Shown here piece by piece: positions 1-8,025 of a stretch of 64,000 nucleotides of DNA. The notes under the pieces are model-generated. The model was not told the DNA's origin, did not search any database, and worked only from the letters and a program-made list of their open reading frames with translations. Each line of letters starts with the position of its first letter. Position 1 is the stretch's first letter. The stretch covers positions 48,826-112,825 of the forward strand of contig NZ_JACSNR010000010.1 of NCBI RefSeq assembly GCF_016901815.1, written 5' to 3'. The DNA comes from Hydrogenoanaerobacterium saccharovorans (GTDB lineage: Bacteria; Bacillota; Clostridia; Oscillospirales; Ruminococcaceae). The translations under genes and the position numbers were made by a program.

Positions 1-653
1 CATTCGGACAGCTTTTGCTGTTCCATAGCCATAATTGCTTGCCGCTTATCAATCTCCTCCTGGATACTGCGCAGAAAACTGTCAGTATGATCGCACGCCC
101 GAGAAGCATCTTCCTTTGTGTACCACTTCAGCCCAACAAGGTATCGCTTTAGTGACGCTCGCTTAGCCAAAGAGGTTCGTCGTAGCGGGATCTCGCCTCC
201 ACAGATCATACGGATCCGCTTTTCCAAAGTGCGGACCTCATTGACTGACTCCTCTGCTGCCATCAGTGCTCCCTTTGCGTCCCGGACACGGTATTTCATG
301 CCATTGGCAACCTGCTCAAATGTTGATTCATACTGGCGTGATTTCAGATTTAGATGAAGCAGTTCAAAGTGGGGATCACGGTAGCTGATCCGAAGCGGCG
401 CCTTTGGGTATTCCGGATTATACTCTACTACGCAGTTTGCCAGGGCAGGAAGTTTGGAAAGCTGGAAGGCAATCAAGTCATAGAGATCCCGTTCACTATA
501 CCCATAAAGCGTAAGAATAGCCTGGAGCAGGTTTGGCTTGTATGGATCAAAGAACTCGCCCAGGATGCGTGCTGGATCTTCTATAACTGCGCATAAGCGA
601 TCAAGCTCGGCATAGATCTGTTCGATCTGCTGATCAAAAGAATTTTTGTCCAT
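1..653 (-). CDS. Hypothetical protein, 3' end cut by window edge
   Basis: An uninterrupted reading frame of 217 codons runs from an ATG at 653 off the left edge, so the C-terminus is missing. The start has a good ribosome binding site (GAGGAGG, 7 nt spacing). The product begins MDKNSFDQQIEQIYAELDR and is rich in Glu, Lys, Arg and Leu; the last ~90 residues look helical or coiled-coil. There is no signal peptide or membrane segment, so it is probably cytoplasmic. It is the last gene before a terminator that ends the operon upstream, and may be expressed by readthrough. I do not recognise the family. Confidence 0.75.
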   Translation of the reverse strand, partial: MDKNSFDQQIEQIYAELDRLCAVIEDPARILGEFFDPYKPNLLQAILTLYGYSERDLYDLIAFQLSKLPALANCVVEYNPEYPKAPLRISYRDPHFELLHLNLKSRQYESTFEQVANGMKYRVRDAKGALMAAEESVNEVRTLEKRIRMICGGEIPLRRTSLAKRASLKRYLVGLKWYTKEDASRACDHTDSFLRSIQEEIDKRQAIMAMEQQKLSE

Positions 654-733
654 AGTAAAAACCTCCTCAATAGTCATTGTAGTGCTGGGACCAAGAATTG
701 AATATCTAAAAAAACCGCTTTTGCTTGTGCGGA

Positions 734-762
734 AAAGAAAAAAGCCCGGGTAAACCAGGCTC
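734..762 (-). terminator. Rho-independent terminator
   Basis: On the minus strand a GC-rich hairpin (AGCCTGG/CCCGGGCT arms) is followed by a T-rich run. It lies just after the stop of the 774-1118 gene and ends the copy-1 operon. Confidence 0.75.
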
Positions 763-773
763 TTTTCTTTTTC

Positions 774-1118
774 TCACAGATATTCCCGATTGAGGTTGGC
801 AATGCTGTCACGCAGGGTATCGATGGTTTCTTCATCCAGCGTGACTTCATTGGAAGCATGAGCCAGGCCGGAGGAGATCATATCCCGGATATTCAGTACA
901 GCCTTAACAGCACTGTCAGAAGAGATGCTCTTTACTACCGCTTCGGCCTGAGTCGAAGAGGAGATCGAGTTCTCGATCTGTGCGAGGAAACGCTGAAGAT
1001 CTGCGGCATTCCTCTTGCGCAGTTCCTGCGCTTTCTTGCGCTGCTCCTCGGAAGCAGCAGGATTTTTCTCAATCAGAAAGATGTTCTTTTCAGTACAGAA
1101 AGCATTGTTCAGTGTCAT
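774..1118 (-). CDS. Small hypothetical cytoplasmic protein (114 aa)
   Basis: The protein is 114 residues, starts MTLNNAFCTEKNIFLIEK, and is mostly predicted helix with a basic, Gln/Glu-rich centre (EEQRKKAQELRKRNAADLQR) that could form a coiled coil. A GGAAGGG ribosome binding site precedes the ATG. It lies 56 bp downstream of the RNase H-like gene and upstream of a terminator, so it is the second gene of that operon. No membrane segment or known motif is visible. Function unknown. Confidence 0.7.
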   Translation of the reverse strand: MTLNNAFCTEKNIFLIEKNPAASEEQRKKAQELRKRNAADLQRFLAQIENSISSSTQAEAVVKSISSDSAVKAVLNIRDMISSGLAHASNEVTLDEETIDTLRDSIANLNREYL

Positions 1119-1174
1119 GACTTTTCCCTTCCTATTCTCATATTTCAGTGTATGCCTGGTAAAACACCAGAGGA

Positions 1175-2020
1175 TTATTTTTCGAGCGACAACTGGTATA
1201 CTTGCTCAGCATTCTGCATAGCGACCTCGTAGCACGGATACAGTTCCGGGCTGCTTTCGCTGCACAGCTTTGCTGTCATCTGATACTCAGCGGTGTACTT
1301 CCAGATTACTTTCCAGAAATCCAGATTTGGCAGCTCGCTGCCGTTTTTCGTTTTCCATCCCCTGTTTGCATAGACACGCAGATAGCCCTTTTGGAACATC
1401 TCCACGATTGTGGAGTCAGATGTGCAGATGCAGATCGTTGTGTTCTTCCCGAGCTTCTTTCCCTTTTGGATCACATCCCGGATTGACCGGAGAAAGACCC
1501 TCTGCAAATTCGTTGCCTTTCCGCCACCGGACACTCTTGCTTCTTCCTTTCCCGTTGATCCATTGACAAGAATGGCACAATAGCCAACGCAGGCTCCATT
1601 CTCCCGGGCCTGGGCAGTGGCAGAAATGATCTTCCATGTCCCGGCTTCCGGCAAAGCCCCTTTAACTGGCTGATTGTCTTGTGTAGAAGGGCTTTGCTGG
1701 TTTTTCTGAGAGGTGCTTGTATTCTCGTGGATCAAGGAAGGCAGATTGTCCCACTCCTTGAGTTTTTGCTCACTGAGCTTAACCCATTGGAGCTGCAGGC
1801 GCAGGGCATTATCCAGTTCCTTTTTCGTCGCTTCAGCAGAGTGGTACAACTCCTCGAAGGAAAAACCGAAGAAGTAGTATTGCCCTGCACGGCAGATCGG
1901 TTTTGACAGCTCGTCTGTCCGGATAAACTGCACCGGGACATAGGCTGCCTGGAATTTGTAACCATCGCCTTTTAGCTCATAGTCATAGATCTTGCGTACT
2001 GAAACTTCCAAGTACCCCAA
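1175..2020 (-). CDS. RNase H-fold-like protein (5' part in another frame)
   Basis: The C-terminal half (about residues 125-280) resembles an RNase HI-type fold: strand GYCAILVNG, a TNLQR helix, strand ICICTSDSTIV and a late Trp-rich segment. Only the Asp of TSDS matches a catalytic carboxylate; the first Asp and the Glu seem absent, so it may bind rather than cut RNA/DNA hybrids. The listed start is a TTG without a good ribosome binding site. The real N-terminus is probably the short frame at 1983-2166, joined by correcting one base in the C run at 2015-2018, which would give about 329 residues. First structural gene after regulatory repeat copy 1. Confidence 0.6.
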   Translation of the reverse strand: MGYLEVSVRKIYDYELKGDGYKFQAAYVPVQFIRTDELSKPICRAGQYYFFGFSFEELYHSAEATKKELDNALRLQLQWVKLSEQKLKEWDNLPSLIHENTSTSQKNQQSPSTQDNQPVKGALPEAGTWKIISATAQARENGACVGYCAILVNGSTGKEEARVSGGGKATNLQRVFLRSIRDVIQKGKKLGKNTTICICTSDSTIVEMFQKGYLRVYANRGWKTKNGSELPNLDFWKVIWKYTAEYQMTAKLCSESSPELYPCYEVAMQNAEQVYQLSLEK

Positions 2021-2166
2021 TGACAGGCAGTAAAGCGGTTTTTTCTGTTTCGTAGGTCATTTCTCCTTTCTGTTCCGCAGGCCAGGATTCAAGGATTTTT
2101 ACCGGCTTCTGCGGCCGGTGCATCTTCTTGATCTCGATCTGCGGTATTGTTCTGTATTCCCGCATA
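1983..2166 (-). CDS. Probable frameshifted N-terminus of the RNase H-like gene
   Basis: This 60-codon frame starts with an ATG behind a strong AAAGGAG site, directly after repeat copy 1, and begins MREYRTIPQIEIKKM. It overlaps the next gene by 38 bp in another frame. Removing one G from the GGGG run (minus strand, 2015-2018) joins its residue 50 (LLPVIG) to YLEVSVRKIYDYE of the following frame in a natural way. I infer a one-base indel, real or from assembly; programmed frameshifting is possible but no slippery heptamer is obvious. Confidence 0.5.
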
Positions 2167-2180
2167 GGAATCACTCCTTT

Positions 2181-2396
2181 ATGTAAAAAGGCACCCGCTG
2201 CAAGCAGCTGGCGCCTTGGATTTTCGTATAACAAAAAAGGCATGATCGGCCCAAAGGGCGCAATCATGCCTAATTCTTTGTATCCTTCCGGCAGCTACGA
2301 ATGGCTGCCGCACTTTGCTGTTCCCAATGCAGGGGATCAGCGGTCATTTCTTCTGTAACGATGGTATTGTATCCCCTTTTACTGCATACTGTCAAG
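2181..2396 (-). promoter_or_regulatory. Promoter-attenuator repeat, copy 1 of 6
   Basis: Read on the minus strand: TTGACA (2390-2395), 18 bp spacer, TACAAT (2366-2371), then a leader with a GGCAGC/GCTGCC stem-loop, a terminator-like hairpin with a T run (2232-2271) and a second one (2185-2220). The ATG of the RNase H-like operon follows at 2166. Transcription stopping at the hairpins would give RNAs of about 125 or 175 nt. Five near-identical copies stand before other operons. Confidence 0.85.
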
Positions 2397-2454
2397 GTTT
2401 TTTCAGGTTTTCTGAGTACTGGCCCAAAGATATACTCAAATATGAGGTGATTTT

Positions 2455-3099
2455 ATGCGAAAGGAATGGATTGGCCTGGTTGCCGGCCTGGCGTTTGCTT
2501 CCCTGACGGGATGCTCTGCCAGCAGCGATACTCAAGCGGCTGGGCAAGAACCAAGCAGCGTTGTATTCGATAGCGTATCGACCCATCTTGACTACGCTGC
2601 CATTACGGAAAATGTTGGCCCGATTGCATCAGTATCATGCTGGACTGAACCAGAACAAATTCCGGTTCGGGAGATCCTCGGCTGGTATCTTCGGTACTAT
2701 GCTGAGTTATACAGTGATGCTGATGATCCGTTTGCGACATATCGGAGGGCTGATGATCCCGATCTCCTGCACATTGGAGCAGCCGATTTTGAACAAGCGG
2801 CTATGTCTTTTTTTGGTACGGATTCTGAGTATCTTCGGAACGAATCCGGTGGCTTCTACGATGAGGCCAGCAACGAGTACATCGTCCCGGAGACCCTGAA
2901 ACAGGCATCTATATCCTGCACCGTGCGCAGTTCGGAGTTGTCCGGGGATCTGGTGCAGGTCCAGTTTGACCTTACTTCCCAAACATTGGGTCAGAAATCC
3001 TACTTACTGAGCATAGATCTCCAGAATGGTATGCGCTTCAAATCCTGCCAGGAGATCCTGGAGTCCAGTGCAGCCAATGAAGAGGAGAAAGGAGAATGA
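2455..3099 (+). CDS. Lipoprotein of unknown function
   Basis: The product (214 aa) has a lipoprotein signal peptide with the lipobox LTGC at residues 17-20, so it is predicted to be exported and lipid-anchored. The mature part is acidic, with a globular region from about residue 55 to 200 and no family I recognise. The ATG at 2455 follows GAGGTG with good spacing. It is divergent from repeat copy 1 and forms a two-gene plus-strand unit with the small membrane protein that follows. Homology to conjugation-linked lipoproteins is only a guess. Confidence 0.75.
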   Translation: MRKEWIGLVAGLAFASLTGCSASSDTQAAGQEPSSVVFDSVSTHLDYAAITENVGPIASVSCWTEPEQIPVREILGWYLRYYAELYSDADDPFATYRRADDPDLLHIGAADFEQAAMSFFGTDSEYLRNESGGFYDEASNEYIVPETLKQASISCTVRSSELSGDLVQVQFDLTSQTLGQKSYLLSIDLQNGMRFKSCQEILESSAANEEEKGE

Positions 3100-3103
3100 A
3101 GAA

Positions 3104-3385
3104 GTGAGCGACGCATCATTGACTACCCTGGGGGTCATCTTTCTGGTATGTCTGTTCTTCTGCACCATTAACAAAACACTGTCAAAGCTCATGGGCGGTG
3201 TCGGTTTTTTTCTGATCATCCTGATTATTTTCCAATCGAAAACCGGCACTACAATCATTGATTTTTCCCATATCGCAGAATGGCTCCTGAGTTTTGGACG
3301 GCGAGTGGCAGAATGGACTGAATCGAACCTTTTGCCAAGTCTCTCAGAGCTTGCCCGAGTGATTGAAGAAGGTTTCCTCAAATGA
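3104..3385 (+). CDS. Small membrane protein (93 aa)
   Basis: Start chosen at GTG 3104, 4 bp after the lipoprotein stop and behind GGAG; the longer upstream frame only overlaps the lipoprotein gene. Two hydrophobic segments (about residues 7-22 and 30-46, GVIFLVCLFFC and GGVGFFLIILIIF) are followed by an amphipathic C-terminal helix. It is likely co-expressed with the lipoprotein and ends at a bidirectional terminator. Function unknown. Confidence 0.6.
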   Translation: MSDASLTTLGVIFLVCLFFCTINKTLSKLMGGVGFFLIILIIFQSKTGTTIIDFSHIAEWLLSFGRRVAEWTESNLLPSLSELARVIEEGFLK

Positions 3386-3433
3386 AAAAAAGCCGGAAGA
3401 GCAGGTGCGGCGCCTGTCTCTCCCGGCTTTTTT
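3385..3433. terminator. Bidirectional terminator between convergent genes
   Basis: A long stem (AGCCGGAAGAGCAGG pairing with CCTGTCTCTCCCGGCT, two mismatches) is flanked by A and T runs, so it can end both the plus-strand lipoprotein unit and the minus-strand gene at 3432-3914. Confidence 0.8.
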
Positions 3434-3914
3434 ATGACACTTCAATCGTGCTGGATACAATCGTGTGGTCGATCCGGAGCCGTTCCAGTGTCTCAGATGT
3501 CAGATCCTGGCCGTCTCGGGGCTTCTTGAAGTAGAAATCATACTTCTGGCCGATCACGAACCGCCGATAGCGCTCATAGGTAAAGCTGATGGTTTGCCCG
3601 TTTTCCGTTGTAAAGATCACAGACTTTGCCCGTTTGAAGGCTGTCTGTGAGGTTGGATCGAAATACGCAACGGCACCCTCAAGGACCCCCAGAGGGCGAA
3701 TGTCGGTGCAGGTCAATCGCATGACGAAGTACTCACCTTGACGGGCGATCTGATAGATCTGATAGCCATAGAAAGCACAGCCGATGGCAAGGAAGAACCC
3801 AGGAACAAGCAGCTGGTATTGTCCGGTCGAGATGGCCAGGATCAGCGCAAGCACTGACACCAGCGCCGCCAGCATCCCCCAAATTATGATCCGACTCATA
3901 AAAAATTTTGGCAT
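3432..3914 (-). CDS. Two-TM membrane protein with cytoplasmic or external domain
   Basis: The protein is 160 aa. Two hydrophobic helices (about residues 9-28 and 34-52) form an N-terminal hairpin, followed by a ~105-residue soluble beta-rich domain containing YFDPTSQTAFKRAKSVIF and GQKYDFYFKKP. The ATG has GAGGTG upstream. The topology recalls small DUF-type membrane regulators, but I do not recognise the family. It stands alone between two terminators, converging with the lipoprotein unit. Confidence 0.65.
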   Translation of the reverse strand: MPKFFMSRIIIWGMLAALVSVLALILAISTGQYQLLVPGFFLAIGCAFYGYQIYQIARQGEYFVMRLTCTDIRPLGVLEGAVAYFDPTSQTAFKRAKSVIFTTENGQTISFTYERYRRFVIGQKYDFYFKKPRDGQDLTSETLERLRIDHTIVSSTIEVS

Positions 3915-3980
3915 AAAAACGCACCTCCTATCTTCAGTATAGGAGGTGCGTTTCGTTTGGAATACCTAAAACAATCCGAG

Positions 3981-4009
3981 AAAAAAGAAAAGCACTCTTT
4001 CGAGTGCTT
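3981..4009 (-). terminator. Terminator after recD2
   Basis: On the minus strand AAGCACTC-GAAA-GAGTGCTT is a perfect hairpin with a tetraloop, followed by TTCTTTTTT. It lies downstream of the RecD2-like gene and ends the YqaJ-RecD2 operon. Confidence 0.85.
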
Positions 4010-4091
4010 CCCTTTTCGATCTTCTTTTCAGAAAATCAAATAGTATTGGTCAAGTAGAATATACCATGAGGTTGCCAAAATGTCAACACTC

Positions 4092-6404
4092 TTAGATAAT
4101 TTTTCTTGACCTTTTTTCATTTTGCAGGAAATGATCCAGGTTCGTGTTGCGCTGCGTCTGGTTTTTACGCCGGATCGCATAGTCCAGAACAGCCTTCTGT
4201 CCGAACAAAAGGACCTTTTCCTTCCCACGAGTGATAGCGGTATAGATCAGGTTGCGGTACAGGACGATGGCCTGCGACCAGGAGAGCGGGATCAGGACCA
4301 CTTTGAACTCAGATCCCTGGCTTCTATGGACCGTCAGGGCATACCCAAGCTGGACATTTTTCATGTCCTCATGGTCGTATGCAACGCTGCTGCCTTCATC
4401 GAAGTCAAAGCTGATGATGACCTTTTCCGGGTCATCTCCATTTGCTGGCCGGATTTCCCGGATCACTCCCATATCACCGTTTGAAGCGGTGTCGGTGTTC
4501 TTGCACTGGACGATACGGTCCCCCACATAGAAAGTGCGGTTGCCGATCGTTACCCTGGGAGTGCCAGGCGCATTCTGGAACATACTGCTCTGTACGCTCT
4601 GGTTGATCTGCTCAGACGAAAGCAGAATCTTAGTCCTGCGGGGGCAAAGTATGGCTACTTCTTTGATACCATACTGCTTGACCAGCTCCAAGTAGGTACG
4701 AACGACCTGTTCATGCGTTGGGAGATCGGCCTGTGAGCCGGCGCCCTTCATCGGCTGGCCAACTGTTTTCAGGCTGAAACTCCCATCGAAATTCAGGTGG
4801 GTGTCCCCTGCCCGGATCGCCTGGGCGTTCTTAACGATGGAGCTTGTCTCGCTCTGCCGATAGATCACATCCAGCCGAACGACAGGGATACAGTCCGAAT
4901 CGATCAGGTCTTTGAGGATGGCGCCGGCGCCAATGGAGGGAAGCTGGTCCGTATCACCGATACAGAGGAACCGGGATCCCATCGGCAGTTTTTCAACGAT
5001 GGCTGACATCAGCACATTGTCCACCATACTGCCCTCATCGATGCACAGGAAGCCGGTCTCATCGCTCATCATGCTGTGTCCAGAGCGTATGAGATCCTCC
5101 TCTCCTTCCCTGGGAGTCAGCCCTAAACCACGATGGATGGTGTAAGCCTGCTCCCCGGTGGATTCAGACATCCGCCTGGCTGCTTTGCCCGTGGGGGCCA
5201 GTAGCAGGACCTCCCGCTGATTGCAGAAGATGTGGTACAGGCGCAGGATTGCCACAAGGATCGTTGTCTTGCCTGTACCCGGGCCACCGGTGATGATGCA
5301 CATTTTGTGCGTCAGCGCCGTCAGGACGGCCTCCCGCTGCTTCGACGCCAGGGTGATACCCAGTTCCTTCTCCACTTCCGAGAGCGCCTTTTCCAGGTCA
5401 TGCAGGGGGATCTCATCGCTTTCCGGCAGCGGCGTATTGATATACTCCATCAGGCCGGCTGCGATCCCCTTCTCTTTCTCAAGGTCTTTCGCCAAATAGA
5501 TCTCCTTGGTGCCATCTTCAAGAACATAGGGGGACGATGCCAGTTTGTTGGACATCAGCATCGCATTGATCTCTGTCATGACTGCATCCTTCTGGATCTG
5601 CTCCTCTTCCCTTTCAGCTCTGAGATTCAGCAGCTCCAAAGCCTTGGTAAGCAAGGTATCAGATCGGACGAACAGGTTCCCGTTCGTTTTTTCCTTTCTG
5701 ATCGACTCAACCAGGGCAGCCTGGATCCTCAAGGGAGAGTTGAGCGGTGTCCCCAGCGATTCGGCGATCGAGTCTACCGTTGCAAAGCCGAATCCATTGA
5801 CTTTACAAAGGCGGAACGGATCGTTCTTGACGATTCCCAGAGTGTTATAGGGGAACGCTTCATGGATCTTCTTGATTTTGGACAAGCTGATTCCATATTC
5901 CCCAAAGAACAGCGCAAGATCCTGAATTTCACGGGTTTTGCTCACAGATTCCGCAATATACTGAGCGGTGACATCACCAATGCCTTTCACCTCAGTAAGC
6001 CGTTTCGGATCATGTGTTACGATTTCTGGAGCTTCCTTACCAAAGGCGTCGTAGATCCTCTCTGCTGTTTTGGGACCGATCCCAGGGAACAGGCCTGAAG
6101 AGAGATACTCGATGATTGCATTCTTGCTTTTGGGTGTCTCTTCGGCAAAGCTGTGAACCTGTAATGCTGATTTGCCTTTTGATTTACGCCAGGCGCCCGT
6201 GAATTTCACGGTCAGCTGTTCCAGCTCGGGCAGGAAAACTCCCTTGGCTACAAAAGTGCCGCTCCGCAGAAACTCATCCGGTGTGTTCTCCGGCGCTTCG
6301 ATGATCTCATAAAGGGAGATCCGGTACCCCTCATCATTACCCCAGAGGCGCCGGATAAAGCGCCCACGGATCATGCTCTGTTCTTCTTCTGTGATTTTTG
6401 CCAT
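4092..6404 (-). CDS. recD2: RecD2-family ATP-dependent DNA helicase
   Basis: 770 residues, close to the usual RecD2 length (~730-800). An N-terminal OB-like and helix-hairpin-helix region (GIGPKTAERI near 108; second HhH-like GIGDVTAQYI near 141) precedes a superfamily 1B helicase core with Walker A GGPGTGKT (373-380), Walker B LCIDEGSMVD and C-terminal motifs VHRSQGSEF and TAITRGKEKV. RecD2 unwinds DNA 5'-3' without RecBC. The ATG lies 6 bp after the YqaJ exonuclease stop, so the two are co-translated, a typical nuclease-helicase pair for processing or replicating element DNA. Transcribed from repeat copy 2. Confidence 0.95.
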   Translation of the reverse strand: MAKITEEEQSMIRGRFIRRLWGNDEGYRISLYEIIEAPENTPDEFLRSGTFVAKGVFLPELEQLTVKFTGAWRKSKGKSALQVHSFAEETPKSKNAIIEYLSSGLFPGIGPKTAERIYDAFGKEAPEIVTHDPKRLTEVKGIGDVTAQYIAESVSKTREIQDLALFFGEYGISLSKIKKIHEAFPYNTLGIVKNDPFRLCKVNGFGFATVDSIAESLGTPLNSPLRIQAALVESIRKEKTNGNLFVRSDTLLTKALELLNLRAEREEEQIQKDAVMTEINAMLMSNKLASSPYVLEDGTKEIYLAKDLEKEKGIAAGLMEYINTPLPESDEIPLHDLEKALSEVEKELGITLASKQREAVLTALTHKMCIITGGPGTGKTTILVAILRLYHIFCNQREVLLLAPTGKAARRMSESTGEQAYTIHRGLGLTPREGEEDLIRSGHSMMSDETGFLCIDEGSMVDNVLMSAIVEKLPMGSRFLCIGDTDQLPSIGAGAILKDLIDSDCIPVVRLDVIYRQSETSSIVKNAQAIRAGDTHLNFDGSFSLKTVGQPMKGAGSQADLPTHEQVVRTYLELVKQYGIKEVAILCPRRTKILLSSEQINQSVQSSMFQNAPGTPRVTIGNRTFYVGDRIVQCKNTDTASNGDMGVIREIRPANGDDPEKVIISFDFDEGSSVAYDHEDMKNVQLGYALTVHRSQGSEFKVVLIPLSWSQAIVLYRNLIYTAITRGKEKVLLFGQKAVLDYAIRRKNQTQRNTNLDHFLQNEKRSRKII

Positions 6405-6410
6405 TTAGCT

Positions 6411-7529
6411 TCACTTCTTTCTTCCCTTCGGGACTTTCTTCTCTTTGCTTTTCACATACAGGCTCCGGCTGGAGGAGGACTGGATATACCCTTCCTTGCT
6501 CAACAGGTCGAATACCTCCGGATGCTCCTCTTTCAGACGATCCAGCCCATCTGCATTGACAGAACGGCGGTTCGTCACCGTGTAACCAGCCCGGTAAACG
6601 GTCAGGGCGCTCTCAAGAACGCCGGCATTACTCTTATTCCCCAGGAACTCAACCAGTGGAAGCTCGTTTAGGTCTCTCTCCTGCTCCTTGGCTTTAAGCA
6701 GTTCGTTCAGCTTGCTGATCTCCTGCCGGATCTCCAGCGATTTCTGGATAGTCGGAAGCAGATAGGTCGGTATCTGGGCGTCCTCATCGCTTTTAGGGCC
6801 TGCGCTGTAATAGCGAATCAGAGACTTTTTGAATGCGGTCGTGTCTGCTTCCATGGGTTCCGTGGGAGGGATGCCCTTCTGAACATTTTCCCAGAACTCA
6901 TGAACGATCAGCGGGATTCTCTGCCGATCTTCGTCGGTCAGACTCACGCAGTAGTAAATCAGATCCTCCGACAGGTTGTTTCCGCCGTTGCTGTATGCCA
7001 GGATACAGTGAGTCATTCCACGGACCAGCATCCCGAATTTGCATTGGGCTACATGGCCCAAGTCAGGGGCTGCAAGGTGCTGGTAGAACTTCTTCTTTGA
7101 TACCGTTTTTGCTTCAAACAGCACCAGCTCCCCGGCAGCCAGGTCGACGCCAGACACTCTTCTCGGCTGCTGCATCATGAAAATGCCGTCAATATCCACA
7201 CGCATATATGGATACTGGATGCTTTCCACCATTCGCTTGTCCCGGATCGGGATCGCTCCCAGTTCCAGGCCGATGGTTCCCAGCATGACGGGTTCGAGAG
7301 CGTGGCCTATGTCGAGCCGGTACTTCGACAGGAGCGAGACCTCCTCGCTGATTTCATCCGGGTTTGTCTTATCGACAAACAGGTCAACTGCGGTCCGGAA
7401 TGTACTCAAGCCCAGCAGGACCGGGAAATCCGATCCGCAAATTGCCTTTTTCCGCTCCCGCAGCCAGACTTCCCTTGATACATTCTCTGTATCTTCGAGA
7501 ATTGTCCGGAACACATCTTTTTTTGCCAT
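6411..7529 (-). CDS. YqaJ-family recombinase/exonuclease
   Basis: 372 residues. The YqaJ-type (lambda exonuclease-like, PD-(D/E)XK) nuclease domain spans about 20-210: WLRERKKAICGSDFPVLLG, GHALEP, the Asp of RVDIDGIF, and the E-x-K of LFEAKTVS followed by a conserved Gln helix (HVAQCKFGM). The tail after 260 is coiled-coil, then basic (ending SKEKKVPKGRKK). Such nucleases resect double-stranded DNA ends for strand annealing. No separate RecT-like annealing protein is next to it; the OB-fold and SSB proteins of other operons could serve. GAGG site before the ATG. First gene after repeat copy 2. Confidence 0.88.
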   Translation of the reverse strand: MAKKDVFRTILEDTENVSREVWLRERKKAICGSDFPVLLGLSTFRTAVDLFVDKTNPDEISEEVSLLSKYRLDIGHALEPVMLGTIGLELGAIPIRDKRMVESIQYPYMRVDIDGIFMMQQPRRVSGVDLAAGELVLFEAKTVSKKKFYQHLAAPDLGHVAQCKFGMLVRGMTHCILAYSNGGNNLSEDLIYYCVSLTDEDRQRIPLIVHEFWENVQKGIPPTEPMEADTTAFKKSLIRYYSAGPKSDEDAQIPTYLLPTIQKSLEIRQEISKLNELLKAKEQERDLNELPLVEFLGNKSNAGVLESALTVYRAGYTVTNRRSVNADGLDRLKEEHPEVFDLLSKEGYIQSSSSRSLYVKSKEKKVPKGRKK

Positions 7530-7591
7530 ACCAATTCCTCTTTTCAGTGTAGTTTTTGCTGGCTTTCCCAGTCAGCTTTTGCTTGCTCTAT

Positions 7592-7803
7592 ATGAAAAGA
7601 CACCCGCTGCAAGCAGCCGGCGCCTTGAATTTTCGTATAACAAAAAAGGCATGACCGGCCCAGAGGGCGCAATCATGCCTAATTTTTGTATCCTTCCGGC
7701 AGCCTGGATCAGCTGCCGCACTTTGCTGCCTCCATACAGGAGATCAGCGGTCCTTTCTTCCGTAATGATGGTATTGTATCCCTTTTTACTGCATACTGTC
7801 AAG
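7592..7803 (-). promoter_or_regulatory. Promoter-attenuator repeat, copy 2 of 6
   Basis: Minus strand: TTGACA (7797-7802), 18 bp, TACAAT (7773-7778); stem GGCAGC/GCTGCC; terminator hairpin with T run around 7638-7680; second hairpin around 7597-7627. It precedes the yqaJ-recD2 operon (ATG 7529). Its second hairpin has a mismatch and a broken T run (TCTTTTCAT), so attenuation may be weaker here. Confidence 0.85.
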
Positions 7804-7822
7804 CCTGGGAAGCGCAGGCCCT

Positions 7823-8011
7823 TCAGAGTGTGGGCATCGTCTCAAGGAGCTGCTCTTGAGCGGCTGCGGACAGTTCCTGCACTTCAGAGATCTTCTGTGT
7901 GAAGCTCTCCTGCTCCTCTTGGGTGATGACATACCCACTGATCTCGTTGAGCTCTGCGATGTAGTCGGCAAAAATGTCGATGCAGCGCTCCAGAAATACC
8001 TTTCTATCCAT
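7823..8011 (-). CDS. Small helical protein (62 aa)
   Basis: Start chosen at ATG 8011 (MDRKVFLERC) because AGGTGAAG lies just upstream; an alternative start at 8029 overlaps the stop of the preceding gene (ATGA). The product is acidic and predicted all-helical, with a Gln/Glu-rich C-terminus. It is co-transcribed with the YodL-domain gene and ends shortly before the promoter of repeat copy 2. Function unknown. Confidence 0.6.
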   Translation of the reverse strand: MDRKVFLERCIDIFADYIAELNEISGYVITQEEQESFTQKISEVQELSAAAQEQLLETMPTL

Positions 8012-8025
8012 GTTCTTCACCTTTC

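Noticed and set aside
2181..2396. Insertion sequence or MITE as explanation for the six-copy repeat
   Set aside because: No terminal inverted repeats or target duplications are seen; every copy sits in the same orientation at the same place relative to an operon start.
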